Source: Adineta vaga (Eukaryota; Rotifera). Taken from it: a stretch of 64,000 nucleotides of DNA. Location: contig CP075496.1 in assembly GCA_021613535.1 (NCBI GenBank), positions 7,750,001 through 7,814,000 on the forward strand, written 5' to 3'. The position numbers and the translations under genes were made by a program. The notes under the pieces are model-generated. The model did not search any database and was not told the DNA's origin. It was given only the letters and a program-made list of their open reading frames with translations. Every line of letters begins with the position of its first letter. Within the stretch, counting starts at the first letter, position 1. Shown in pieces: positions 1 through 13,013 of this stretch.

Positions 1-48
1 ATTAAATAAAAGTTAAAATGCTGAGAGCAACAATTGAAGTCATCTTAC

Positions 49-1148
<1,100 letters not shown>

Positions 1149-1686
1149 GTCGGACGTTAGAAATCAAACGAATGTTTTAGTAAAGAAAGCATTATTCTTT
1201 TACTGAATCGAATTGAAATGATATATTCTTTATATAGTTGATTCTACCAATCCGATGGAATAGTATTTACATAACATATTGATGAATCGTGACACCTATC
1301 GAAAAACAAGTTGTAGTATATATCAAGCAGTTCTTAGTCTGAATATGAATGAAACTATTAATTAGAGTAATCGATACTGTAATCTTGAATTGATTTTCAC
1401 TACATCATTTCTATTTGATCTATATATACACAATGAAGACAGTTTGTGTAAGCAAAATTTTATTAAACATTGACGAAGAAAAATGAAAATATTCAAACAT
1501 TCATCATAAAATCCAATCAGTAAGTTATTTATATTTGCAAAATATATACATATGCTTATAAATAATATAAGTATATTGGGTTTTTACGATATATTATTTT
1601 ATTATTCGACGTCAGTCATTCAATATATTTGTCTATTTGTTCATCTGGTATAGTTATATATATCTTGAGATGTAATGATGATTTTT
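1149..1686. other. Intergenic spacer between SMC3 and the LRR gene
   Basis: This stretch holds the 3' flank of the LRR gene (1686 downwards) and the 5' flank of SMC3. It is AT-rich with scattered TATATA runs near 1420 and 1545. I see no ORF of note and no RNA gene. Confidence 0.5.
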
Positions 1687-4600
1687 TTAAACTTCGAATG
1701 CTGTTAAAGTCTAAAATAGGAGAAAAAACATACTTATCATATGAAATATCTCATGAATGATAAGTTTCCAAATAGAAAAATTTTAGGGATAGACTTGTAT
1801 ATATAGTGAAAGAGTTTGTATACTTCTCTTCTTTACCTTGTTTTCTTGAGCAGCTTCTTTTAGAAAAGTTAAACCTTGTGCAGCAATTCGATTATTTTGA
1901 AGATTTAATCGAGTTAAAGTCTAAATTAGATAATAATCATTGAAACAAAGTTTATATTTATTATAAGAAAACTATTCACTTAACCTTATTTTTACGTATC
2001 GCATCACTTAAAAATCGTGCTCCAATACTTTTAATTCCATTGTTAGAAAAATCAAGATGTTTCAGTGTCTACAATTGAAAAACAATAGCAATAGCTCGAT
2101 GCGAATAAATAATGATCGATTCTTACTTTATTTATCTGTAACATATTGCGATATATTCCGCTCCCATATGACCGATTAAATTATTTGAAAGATTGAGACT
2201 AAGAAGTGTCTATGATGATTAAAAATAAAGCAACTAGGTAACAATTAGTTTTTTTAACATATGTGTGAGAAATCATTTGAATATAAGACATATTCTTACC
2301 TTATTTTGACGTAATACATCACTTATATGTTTGACACCATTATCTCGAATTTGATTTCTTTCAATATTAAGATCAGTAAGTGTCTTTTATCGAACAAAAA
2401 TAATTCGTATACAAAAACAAAATACATTAACACAAATCTTATTATATACCTCATTGATACGTAATGCATCACTGACATAAAATGCTCCAGTTTCTCCTAT
2501 TTGATTGCAACGAAGAATAAGTGTTGTAATGGTCTAATAATTCTTTATAATATAGATTATCATGAATATTGATGATTTTTATACCTTATTTGCTCGTAAT
2601 AACATATTGATATGAAGAGCACCTTTCTCACCGATTCGATTCGACGAAAGTTCCAATGTAGTTAATGACTATCATATAATTAAAAATCAATTTATTTCGA
2701 TTTAATAAATAAGATTTTCAAATTTACTATATTCGTTTTCAATGCATTACAAAGAACATGTGTACCATTCTCTTCTAGATGACAGCAATTGAGTTTCAAT
2801 GTTTTAAGTGTCTATGTAAAATTACAAGAGGATCAATAAATTGAAAATTATTTGAAATAATTCTTATCTTACATAATTTGATTGTAATGCTTCACTTAGA
2901 TACTGTGCACCTTTTGCACCAATATGATTATTATCTAAGTTCAATATAGTTAAGATCTATGTTGAGAAGAAAACAATTTGTAAGTTGAAAGTCAAAGAAT
3001 ATATGCGTTACATCGTTCATTTTTAAAGCATTGCTTAAATATTGTGCTCCTAGAAATCCAATCTGATTTTGTGAAATATCAAGTTCAACGAGTTTCTAAA
3101 ATAAATGTATATGTACAATTATGAACTTCTCAGTTGTTTGCTAGTTCAACTTGCCCTATTTTTCGTTAAAGCATTACTTAAGTGTAATGTTCCCTGATTT
3201 TCAATCTGATTGGCTTGAAGATTAAGTGCTAACAAGGTCTATATTGAGAAGAGAATATTTTTAGAATAAAAATTTTCAATGGAATATCCGACATACGTTA
3301 TTACTTTGTAGTGCATTACTTAAACAACTTGCACCTTTTGCACCAATTTTATTATTTGAAATATCAAATACTGTAAATAATTTTTCCAACTAAATGAAAA
3401 TATTAATATACATACTATCGATTTACTATTCATATAAAAATAGAATAAAACTTACGCCATTATTTTCAAATGCAAAACGAACAACAAGTGGTATGTCAAT
3501 ATCTGTGAGATCTTTTTGACTTAGATCTAATTTGCCATCATCTTTGATATTTTCAGTGATTTCGTTAGAAGTAAAACTAGTCGTTGGAAGTAGACATTCA
3601 TTTGTTGTTGTCTGAAAATCTAGAATGATGCAGAACATAAGTCAGTGGTCTAAATTGATAGATTTTTTCAATTGAATTTAAAATAGAATAAATGACTATT
3701 CGTATGATTCTACAAATGTTCGTGAAATAAAATATCTTGATTCCAAATTTCTCATTAAAGACAATATTTATTAATGAAATCAAATCAAAAATCTTTTTTT
3801 TTGCTTACTATTTTCTTTGGTTTGACCATGATGATCCATGAAACTAAAACGTTGAAATAAACATAATATCAATATAACTAGAAAATGATTTTTATATACT
3901 TTTCAATGATATCTTCTTGAAACAACATAGTTGTAATGTCAAGATCAAAGATATTTTCCTGGCAAAGAATAACAATTAAGATGTAGATTTGTAATTGCGA
4001 TAAAAACAATGCTAGAATTCCGATTCACTTACTATATCTGATATGTCGTTTGTTGACTATGAACAAATGCAAATTTAATCATAAGAAGAAACAAATATCA
4101 ATGAAAACTTACAGTATTTTCCATCGTTAGGTTTTCTATATGATTAGTATTTTTGCTTGTATTTAATTCTGTGGTGATCACCGCATTATTGGGTAGATTA
4201 ATTGCAGTCGTTTCTATTCGTGGATTACTAGCATTTGTAGCGTTCCGGATTGACTAGAGTTTGCTTGTGATATAGCAAAGCTAGTAGGATTTGTTATCTG
4301 ATGAGCAGCTACCGAGGAAGCATCAACATTTGAATTATCTTCCACTATAGTAATATCTTTTGGGCTATTCAAAATCGTCGGTGTAACTGATATTCTTGTG
4401 GACTTTATTGATGGAACAATGGTCTTTGGATTACTTTCAGTCGTAAGATTGATAGGATGTTTACTTGTAGGCAATTGTTGTGTTGTTGTTGTTGTTGTTG
4501 TTGGAAGAATATTCTAAGGAATATCTTTATTCATATTTGCGAATTTTTTGTGTACTTACCGTGAGTGAATTAACCGTGGTCTTGACCGATTTTTCTGTAG

Positions 4601-7016
4601 TCTTCTTTACATTTGTCTTCATCGTTTGTGAACGAGATAGAATTCTTGAAGGAACAACCTTGGGAACATCTTTCATTGCCGCACTATAATTCTGAGTCGA
4701 TATAACGTTTATATTAGAATTTTTTGGAGGAACAACATTGGAAACAACTTTGCTCTTAGTATGATCTTTTGATACACTAGCACTACTTCCACTAACATTA
4801 TTTGTAGGCAATTTTACTAATGATGTAACGGCGTTTACAACAGTCGCGTTTTTATAACTTTCACTTGAAGAAAGTTGTGTTAACGAAGCAGCAATAGTAG
4901 GCGACGTGTTCATTGTAGTAGTTGTTGAGTCTGAAACAACGACGTTTGATTGTTCTCCTATTGTTGCAATTGTTTGTAGTACTTTGAAAGTATTCGTGTT
5001 TGGTGAATTAATATTGATTGTCGAACTTTTTTTCTTAGAAGCATTTGTGCATGAAACAAGACTTGTCGGGTTACTTGCCGTTGTAATAGTCTTTGTCTGT
5101 GATACAACACTTGAGCCAGGATTGCCGGAAAATTTCTGAATTGAAGTATGCAAAACATTTTTATTGTTTTTGTTTGATGTCGTATTTGTCGAATCAACAA
5201 TAGTGTTTATCACGGGAGTTTGAGAAGATATAGTAGTTATATTTGATTGGTTTCCACTAATCTGAGATTGTGATGTTGCATTGACAATATTTACATTCGA
5301 TTCGATTGCAGGAAGTTCTGCTAATGTTACAATTTCGTTTGTGTTGTTTGTAGTTTTCGACGATTCAAAATCATTTGAATGATTTTCAGTCACATTGATT
5401 TCTGCAGAAATGATTGGAACAGTCGTCACTTCCGATGAATTAGCGACGTCAGCATTAATATTTGTTGCTTTTGCAATCATTTCTTCGTTATTAACATTTG
5501 GATCATTGATGATTAAATTCGTCTCTATCGATGAATTTGTTAGATTTGGATTGATGTCGAGTGAAGATGTTTCAGGTGATGACAGTACAAAATCGTAATC
5601 GTTATTATTTGCAGCAATATCTGTAGATGTATCAGTTAAGTGCGAGTGGTTTGTATCGTATAAGTATCGCTTGGTGTGATTGCTATATCTGCATCAACAT
5701 TTGTAGCGATATTGTCTACTTCAATTGTTTTCTCTGAAGTGTCTGTTTTCATATCAGTGACAATCATTCGATCTTGTTCTTCTTCCATGATCTCTCTGAT
5801 AGCTTACAGGAATAAAAATAAAAATAAAAATAAGATCTATATTTGATGAAATCACTTTAAAACAAAGTATGAAACACCCATAGATAGTTTGGTATTTCAA
5901 ACAACTGTTAATTTATTTTTTGACAGAACTGGATATTTTCACATATATTTAAAGCACTCAAAGTATAAAATCTAATTCAAGTTTACTTACAAGAACTGTT
6001 GTCATCAAATTCATGATTAGATCTTTCTAATTCTATTTTTTCTGTATTGTAACTATGAATTACTTCGTCGAAATCATCCATAAAGTTAAATCCATTGATA
6101 AAAATGTCTGAACAAATAATCACAGGTGGATTTAAAACGAATTGTTGGTCGGAATCATTAACTAAAGTTACTAATTGTTGATTACTTAACGAATCAAAAG
6201 TCTTCTGTAAACGAAGAAATTCAAGACGAGCATTCTCTATTTGTTTACCGTCACTTTCATACTTTTGCACTTCATCAGTTAGTAAACAACCAACAGTTTG
6301 TTCTAATTGTGCGGATAGATTTGTTTTCCACCCATCCTTTTTCTCATCGATTTTTTTCTCATAATCAACGAGTGTTGCTTGAATTTCATTTCGTACTTTA
6401 TCTATTTGGGCATGCATACTTGTCGCCCAATCGTTAAGTAACATCTGACATGTCGTAGCATCATTTACAATATTTAATTTTTGAATATTCTTGAAGAGTT
6501 CCTACATCAGAAGAACCGAAAATATTTATTTATATTCATTGTATGAAAAGAAGGTGTTACCTGTGCATTAGCTAATAATTCACGTGCTTCATTCTTCAAT
6601 TCTTCTTGATGTTGTACACCATGTTGTAAACAAAATAGAGTTGAACAATGAGGACATGTATACGTAGCTGAATTTTTACAACAGTCTACATTCAATGTTG
6701 AAGTATAATATTGACAAACTTTTGAATTATGATTGACTTTCGGTGGATTGAAAGTTTTACTGATCATATTCGTTGGTATAATAGTTATAGATGATCCATT
6801 GATCTTTGTTCTATCAGTTGATGAGATTTTATCATTAGAAGATTGAAACATTTTCATTTTCTTCTTCACTTGTGTGTCATCATCAGATGATAGTATTGTT
6901 TTTGTTTTATTCGTCGATGATATTTCAGTATTAGTTGTTGATTGATATGTAGATGAGATATTGTTCATTTTGGCCATTTGATTATTCGAAGATGCTGATC
7001 TTGTAATTTCTTCCAT
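1687..7016 (-). pseudogene. B-box-like/coiled-coil/leucine-rich-repeat gene, frame broken in three exons
   Basis: Exons (minus): 7016-6561, 6501-5991, 5802-4560, 4513-4113, 4056-4033 (a 24-base microexon), 3958-3900, 3843-3809, 3619-3456, then LRR exons 3389-3297, 3238-3155, 3095-3012, 2956-2873, 2811-2728, 2668-2585, 2533-2450, 2383-2300, 2209-2127, 2068-1985, 1920-1837 and a terminal exon ending at stop 1687. Exon 1 carries a Cys/His cluster (CCKNSATYTCPHCSTLFC then HGVQH) that looks like a B-box zinc finger. Exon 2 is a coiled coil. Exons 3 and 4 are Ser/Thr/Asn-rich filler. Eleven ribonuclease-inhibitor-type repeats follow, one per 84-base exon with all introns in phase 0. Exons 5802-4560, 4513-4113 and 2209-2127 are each one base short of keeping frame, giving early stops, although all splice sites look intact. 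It is either a young pseudogene or carries sequence errors. A role in protein recognition (NLR- or TRIM-like) is only an inference. The start at 7016 is the first Met of the exon-like region. Confidence 0.7.
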
Positions 7017-8154
7017 CGACGAAAACTCATTAAATGAAGAAATTAAAATATCACGAATTGTATTTACAGTAACACGTTTTTTAGTTGATGAATCTATTTT
7101 TCTTTTTTTTTCTCTAAAACAATACAATACACTTCTACATAGTTTTTGTTCATATGAATAACCTTTTATCTCTATCAGTATCATTGATATTTTTATATGT
7201 TCTTTCTCTTGAAATATTTTATTCTTTTTATTTTTCATATATTTCTCAACAAGACCGCTCTGTTTATCGATAGGAAAACGAAATGTCTCATGTTTTATCT
7301 AGAAGGAAATGTGCCTTGAGTGTTAGTAGAATATTGATAATCGAAAGATTATCTCACGTAATAAAACAAACCATCAGAACATTCTATCTATGCATTTTGA
7401 TACATAAGTATTATAATACTCTTTTGTTTTATTATTGCAGTAGAAATGAAAGACAACGAAAAAGAAACCAATGAACCAGAACCATCTTTCCTTTTATCAA
7501 TGTATGCATAAATAACGATGATACTTAGCTTTAGTCTGAGTCAAAGTCATTTTTGTTGCGTATTGATATTTTCTTATGAGTTTCATATTTCTAATAATTA
7601 TTAAAATATTGACAATATGTTGAATTACAAAAGATACTTGACAGAAAAGTAACAGAAAGAAACATTTTTCATTTTACTATTATAGAAAATAATCAAAATT
7701 TTTCCTCTCATCGGTGAATATGAATTTGTATTTTTCTACATTTCATTCTTTTTTGACAGTCTAAAATATGTCCTTGCAGTAAATGTACAAAAAAACAATG
7801 AAGATAAATAATTGTGTTGCTATATCGTCCAAATATCAATGAAAATCAACGATCAGGACATTTAAATTTCACCATTGTTTTCAATACAAATCATCTTTGA
7901 CGTCAACTAAATACATGTAAGTCTTGGTACATTGATAAAAAACATTTGATTCTATTTTTCAAACAAATATCATATTCTTCAATCAATCTAACCACATAAA
8001 CATACATGCGTTGAGTGTTTGAGTAAACTTTTTTTATTGACATAGATTAATCATTTTTTTAAAACTAATATTTTCCCTTCAACTAATCCTTTATTGATAT
8101 TCTTCGGTTAGAAACAGATTTTGATCTGAAAATTTTCTTTATTCTAGAAATCTA
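7017..8154. other. Intergenic region, no gene seen
   Basis: This is the 5' flank of the LRR gene and 3' flank of MRPL14. The reading frame of the LRR gene stays open upstream to about 7238, but it is Lys/Ile-rich and looks like untranslated or intronic sequence. A short plus-strand ORF at 7283-7474 has no recognisable similarity. The rest is AT-rich. Confidence 0.45.
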
Positions 8155-8681
8155 TTAAACAAATGTTGTAGCGATAGCCGCTAATTTAGCTAAATCACCT
8201 CGAGTACGAAAAAATGCTGGTAATGGTGCTAAAATACGTGTTCCAACTGGATTTCCATCATCATCGATTAGTACCACATTATTCGAATCAAATTGTGGGA
8301 CATTTGGTTGTCGTATACGTTGTTTACAACCAACAATAATAGCTTTTTTCATTTGTCCTTTAATTGCTAGAAGAACTTTATCACCAAGACCAGCTGTTAA
8401 TCGTGTTCGAGTTAAATTATTATTCTTCTTATAACAATGAATAATTCGTGGCATACGTTTGTAAACATTGCCATCCAATGCTAATTTACTATTATCAACA
8501 ACATGAACACGGCTAACTTTTTGTAATTCATATAATGGTATTGATGTACTGTTAAATAGAAAAAGAGAAATGAATAAAAAAAATAAATTTTATTGATAAG
8601 ATCAAATTTCTAATGTTACCTGAAAGAACGATGTACAATGAAATCAATTGTTGTTGGAAGAAGTCTGACAAAGTTATTCAT
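8155..8681 (-). CDS. MRPL14: Mitochondrial large-subunit ribosomal protein uL14m
   Basis: This is a structural protein of the mitochondrial 39S ribosomal subunit that binds 23S-like rRNA at the subunit interface. Two exons, 8681-8620 and 8548-8155, give 151 residues against 145 in human MRPL14. The leader MNNFVRLLPTTIDFIVHRSF is basic/hydrophobic and fits a mitochondrial targeting peptide. Then come ELQKVSRVHVVDNSKLA, a basic HCYKKNN segment, GDKVLLAIKGQMKKAIIVG and the L14 signature NNVVLIDDDGNPVGTRI. The C-terminus ends AIATTFV, matching the human AIAQNFV end. An AG splice acceptor after a T-rich tract lies only two bases before the ATG with no upstream coding exon, which suggests a trans-spliced leader. 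The gene is divergent from the ligand-gated channel at 9181, about 500 bp away. Confidence 0.95.
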
Positions 8682-9180
8682 ATCTAAAAATAGTTTAATC
8701 AGATTTGACACATATGGATGAAAGAAAAAATCTCGCGACTTTTCTATCTGGATATGATAGAAAAATAAAATATAGGTAAGATGAGTTTTGATTCATATAT
8801 ATTTTTTTTTTCTTTATAAGAACAAGATGCGTATAACTTTCTTATTTGGATGAGTTTATTTTCATCCGTTCTCATTCGCTCACTCACTCACTCATCGACG
8901 TCAGATTAATCAGTTCGAGTGTAGGCATGTTTTCTTTTCAGCATATCAATTTCTAATCAATATGAATTAAGATTAAATTTCGATCTAACTCGATCATCTG
9001 AGAGAGAGAGGGAGGTGAAGTTATATAAATGTATTTACTATGAAACTTATGCTGCTCTCTTTTCTTTTCCGAAGAGGTATTTCGATGATATTTGTATTGT
9101 TATTTCATTCTTGATCTTTTTTCATCAAAACTTGACAAGTGCCTTTCGTAAGAGACGAAAACTATATTACAATTTTAATC
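8682..9180. promoter_or_regulatory. Shared upstream region between divergent MRPL14 and ion-channel genes
   Basis: This is a head-to-head spacer of about 500 bp that must hold the start signals for both genes. A GA-repeat (9001-9015) lies about 170 bp before the channel ATG, and CACTCACTCACTC-type repeats lie near 8880. No core element can be assigned with certainty. Confidence 0.35.
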
Positions 9181-11080
9181 ATGCATCGATTTTTTCCACC
9201 GAGAAATACTTTACCACCAAATGAAAATACTGATACGGGAAAATCTCAGTATAAAAGTTCTAATTTTCGTACGAAATCATCGTCACATGTTACACCCAGT
9301 CTACCTATTAATGGTTCTAATCTAAAACCGAGTGCACGAACAGTACGTATTCGTTTGGTTTTTATTCGAATTGGTAAGAAAAATCAAATGAATGATGATT
9401 AAATTGACTAACTTCTTTTCTAGGCGATATCGATACTTTAAACGAAAAATATCAAGCGGATGTATATTTCGAAGCACGATGGACAGAAATTATAAATGTC
9501 AATTCACATGATTTATTACCCGAACAGCAAATACAGCTGTTAAGTGAAAATGTTATCGTACGAAAAGATGAATCCTATTCAAAGACAAATTGGACTCCTG
9601 AATTATTCATTGAAAATGCTATTGGACAAATTGTTGAACAGGATAAATGGTTTACAATAATGCGAAAAACTTCAGAAAAAACTGATTCATTATCGCCACC
9701 GATAGCGAACTTGGAAATATGTGAACATCGACGAATTCGAGGAGTTTTTTGGGAAAAATTAGAATTAAATCATGTAGATATTTCTTTGTTTTTACAAAAT
9801 ATGACAATGAGTGTATCTTTTATTTCATTTTTAGTTTCCTGCTGATGTTCAAGATTTAACGATATCAATCACAACTCATCATTATTTAGAAAATTGTCGA
9901 CTTATTGAAGATCCACAGTTCCGTTCAAGTATTAATCGTGAAGCGTTTTTCGATCAACAAGAATGGAAATTATACGAACATGTCGCAACGGATTCACGAG
10001 AAACGAAAGAAGAATATTCATATCGAGATGAAAATAGTGGTATAGCACAAAAAAAACATTCAGTTCTAGCAGTTACTTGTCGCGCAGGTTTGTTTTTCTT
10101 TTCTCTTTCTCAAATAATGGAAAATCTTTCTTTTTCTCTTCTAAAGCTCGTCGACCCGGCTACTATTATTGGAATGGATTTTGTCTCATTTTTCTAATTA
10201 CTATCTGTGCATTTTGTATTTTTTCTATTCCACCAGAGTATGTATCGCTCGAAATTTCTTCATTCATTTAAGACAATCTAAATTCTTTCAGTTTACCCCA
10301 AAGTCGACTTCAAATAACATGTACTTTACTCCTTACTTCCATTACATTTCGTTGGGTTGTCAATCGATCACTGGTAAAAAGAAAGAGAGAATGAACGTTA
10401 TTTTGTTGGATAGAATTTCTACTATACTTTCTTTTTTCTTCTGCATTCTATAGCCAACAATATCATACCTAACAACGCTGGATAAATACGCGATCATCTC
10501 AATAATCATGTTAGTTCTTCTATGTGTGTGGCATTCAATCATCGCATCGATTATCTTTCTTAATCCTGATGTTGCAGTATTAAAAGGTATTGTACATACG
10601 AATGTCTATGCAAATGTCGATCGATTTGTTTGTATCGGTGGTTTTCTATGTTATATTTTAATTCATATTATATTGGTTATTTGGTTGATCTATGAACCTT
10701 ATAAACGCAGACGACAAATGGAATATCTCGATCGTGAGTATAATTCAGGAAAGCATATCTACATAGATTCAAGTACAGAACGATATCAATCGAATAAATC
10801 TGAACCACAAGAACTTGTCTTTCGTCGAACATCATCCATTCCAGGAATTGTACCCTTAATTAAATCTCCTGTCAGACCAAAGAAACCGTCGGAGAGCGTC
10901 ATCATCATTCCTAATCCTGCAACATTTTTTCCTATTGAAGAAGAAAAAAATGAATCAACAGCAAAAAATACTACAACTATCGAACTTCAAGAACAAGATG
11001 ATGTTTTCTATGATCAAACAGATGATATTAATCATGAACTGAAAAGTACTCAAGTCCAACCTATTAAAAAATCTTCTTAA
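9181..11080 (+). CDS. Pentameric ligand-gated ion channel subunit lacking the Cys-loop disulfide
   Basis: Six exons, 9181-9373, 9424-9773, 9835-10087, 10147-10237, 10292-10373 and 10454-11080, encode 531 residues. The extracellular-type beta-sandwich runs from about residue 55 to 265. Its loop reads WEKLELNHFPADVQD: the FP-x-DVQ core is present, but the two Cys that close the loop in animal receptors are Trp and Asp. Four membrane segments follow: M1 (WNGFCLIFLITICAFCIF), M2 (ITCTLLLTSITFRWVVN, after DLPQSRLQ), M3 (YAIISIIMLVLLCVWHS) and M4 (GGFLCYILIHIILVIWLIY). The M3-M4 loop is only about 20 residues, as in prokaryotic channels, whereas about 130 charged residues follow M4. No N-terminal signal peptide is visible. 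The ligand and ion selectivity cannot be told. The fold assignment is firm; the subfamily is unknown. Confidence 0.88.
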
Positions 11081-11268
11081 CTTCTTTCGAACTAGAGTTC
11101 ATTACGGAAATAAAAGAAAAAACAAAGGATATTAGTGATCATCGTCTATTTCATAAAGAAGAGAAAAAAGAAAAGATGGAAAAAAACAAATGTGAGAAGG
11201 AAATGGGATATATTTCTATGAAACTAAAGACGATAAAAGAGGTTTAATGCAAAAAAAGAAGAACTGTT

Positions 11269-11577
11269 CTAATGATGTTTGCTACTTGAACCGGATTTTT
11301 TCGATGCATCTTCATTTTGTTTTGTATTTGCTTTATTTGGATCAACACCAGCAGCATAAGCTAAATCAATCATAGATTGATCAGCTTTGACTTTTTGATC
11401 TGCAAGTTCATGAATAGCATGTTGAGTAACACGATCGATTTCACCTTGTCGTACACGTTCTTCGCGTTTCTTTAATGTGTTATGATGCATACGTCCATAA
11501 ACAAGACCAGTGACCAATAAACCCCATCGACCGGCACGAATCAATGGTGAAACATTTCTTGGTACAGCGGTTGCCAT
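11269..11577 (-). CDS. ATP5ME: ATP synthase F(o) subunit e, mitochondrial
   Basis: This is a small inner-membrane subunit of mitochondrial ATP synthase, needed for dimer formation and cristae shape. It is a single exon of 102 residues (human protein 69). The start MATAVPRNVSPLIRAGRWG matches the family's VSPLIKLGRY region. One short membrane segment (LLVTGLVYG) contains the GxxxG dimerisation motif (GLVYG). It is followed by a charged helix with KKREER and a Ser/Lys/His-rich tail that is longer than in human. The ATG sits 115 bp downstream of the CIAO2B stop on the same strand. A pyrimidine-rich acceptor (AG at 11606-11605) lies 27 bases before the ATG, so it could be the downstream gene of a two-gene trans-spliced unit. 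Confidence 0.9.
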   Translation of the reverse strand: MATAVPRNVSPLIRAGRWGLLVTGLVYGRMHHNTLKKREERVRQGEIDRVTQHAIHELADQKVKADQSMIDLAYAAGVDPNKANTKQNEDASKKSGSSSKHH

Positions 11578-11692
11578 TTTATGCTATTGAAGAGCTAAAT
11601 CGATCTGAAAAACAAAATTTACAATCAACATTCCGTTTTCTTTTAAAAAAATAATCGACAATCAAAAGAAAAACAAAATAATTTTGATTTTT

Positions 11693-12421
11693 TCAACTAT
11701 CCGATGCCGTAATACAACGATTCACCACTGCACGAAGATGATTATTTTCAAGAGCAGCTGTAACACGTTCTTTATCATTGAGTTGTTTATTAATTTGACT
11801 TTCTTGAATATGAGCACCTTCTATGATATTAACACCGACTTTGAAACGAGTTGGAAGTGTATAGATTAACTTGGCTCGAATACTTAAACCAATTAATGTT
11901 GCCCTAAAATTTGAGAAGAAAACAGAATAAAACAAATAGATTTTATTTATCATTATATTATAGGGAAAAAACTGTTCTCATATTGCCATGATATTTTCAT
12001 TGAGAGAACTACCTTTCGAGACGACTTGATAAAATTGTAGATTTGTTTATCATGACATATATATCCTATAGAGCGTATCTATGTTCCTTTCAATAATTTG
12101 CTTACATGGAACAATGTGGAATCGTTGGTCGAAATTGCACTCGTACTGTACTCATTTCATTATCAATTGTGATTCCATCCAGATCAACAACATTGAGTTC
12201 TAAAATATATTTTCAACTATGACATGAGATTTTTTTCAAAATAAACCTTCTAATGTCAGTGGATGCTCTGGATCATTTATGGTTCGAATAAGATCGAATA
12301 TTTCTCGACGATCAATATCATCTGATACAGTATTATCAAAATCTGATGCTTGTGTTGTTCGTTCTTCCGTACATTCATAAATAGTTGGGTTTAAATTTTG
12401 AGGGCCTGAAGACAAATCCAT
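11693..12421 (-). CDS. CIAO2B: Cytosolic iron-sulfur assembly component 2B (MIP18 family)
   Basis: CIAO2B is part of the cytosolic Fe-S targeting complex with CIAO1 and MMS19, which delivers clusters to DNA polymerases, helicases and other clients. Three exons, 12421-12247, 12199-12106 and 11903-11693, give 159 residues (human 163). Clear landmarks are [32 protein letters not shown], the reactive-Cys segment [16 protein letters not shown], and [28 protein letters not shown] plus the overall spacing points to CIAO2B rather than CIAO2A. An in-frame codon run continues upstream to 12475, but the Met at 12421 fits the family start. The gene is head-to-head with RBM28 (592 bp between starts) and tandem with ATP5ME. 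Confidence 0.94.
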
Positions 12422-13013
12422 TGCTTTTTGCCTTTTCTCGTTTGTTTTTTTTCTCGTTCTGAATAAATACTGCATCCAAATATAAACAAAACATGATAAG
12501 TTAATCTAACAAACCAATCATAATAATATGAAAACCATCCGATTCTTCTAAAAAACTTTCTACACTGCCATCTATCTATATGACGTCTAATTTCGCAAAA
12601 CAATATTGATATGTCCTATTGTATCTGATGATAATTAAATAAAAACTTTCAAAGTTGAGGAGAAATAAAAACCTAATGACATTACTTGATAGATGTCTGT
12701 TGTAAACATCGAAAATAATCGTATACTTAAAATTCAAATGTGTTTATATCCGTTTTCTGACGCCATCTTTGTATCTACGTTGTTGAGACAAGACAACCAT
12801 TCTAAGTAGCACAAATTATATGTTCACATATTGTATTGGATAAATTCAGTGCAATGAAAAATTATTTCATTCGGTATCAATCGAATTTCGAATGAATCAA
12901 TCGAGCGAGACCGATAATAACATTTAACTACAATTAGTAATCGAGACCGAAAATAATATAAAACATTTTAGTTTATATTCATACTTTAATGATGGAATAT
13001 TTGTATATTTTAG
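12422..13013. promoter_or_regulatory. Divergent upstream region of CIAO2B and RBM28
   Basis: This spacer of 592 bp lies between two outward-facing starts. It contains a possible acceptor (TATTTATTCAG, minus strand, AG at 12460-12459) 37 bases before the CIAO2B ATG. On the plus strand an acceptor ends directly at 13013. No coding exon that would supply the missing first RRM of RBM28 could be found here. A repeated GAGACCGA(T/A)AATAA element occurs near 12907 and 12942. Confidence 0.4.

Noticed and set aside
1837-3389. Regularly spaced similar blocks resembling a tandem or CRISPR-like array
   Set aside because: The blocks are 84-base exons encoding leucine-rich repeats separated by unrelated introns in a eukaryotic gene.
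4480-5598. Plus-strand ORFs opposite the LRR gene linker
   Set aside because: They mirror the low-complexity Thr/Asn/Ser codons on the minus strand and have no independent splice sites or domain features.
7283-7474. Short plus-strand ORF after the LRR gene start
   Set aside because: No recognisable family, no coding-like composition, no compatible flanking exons.
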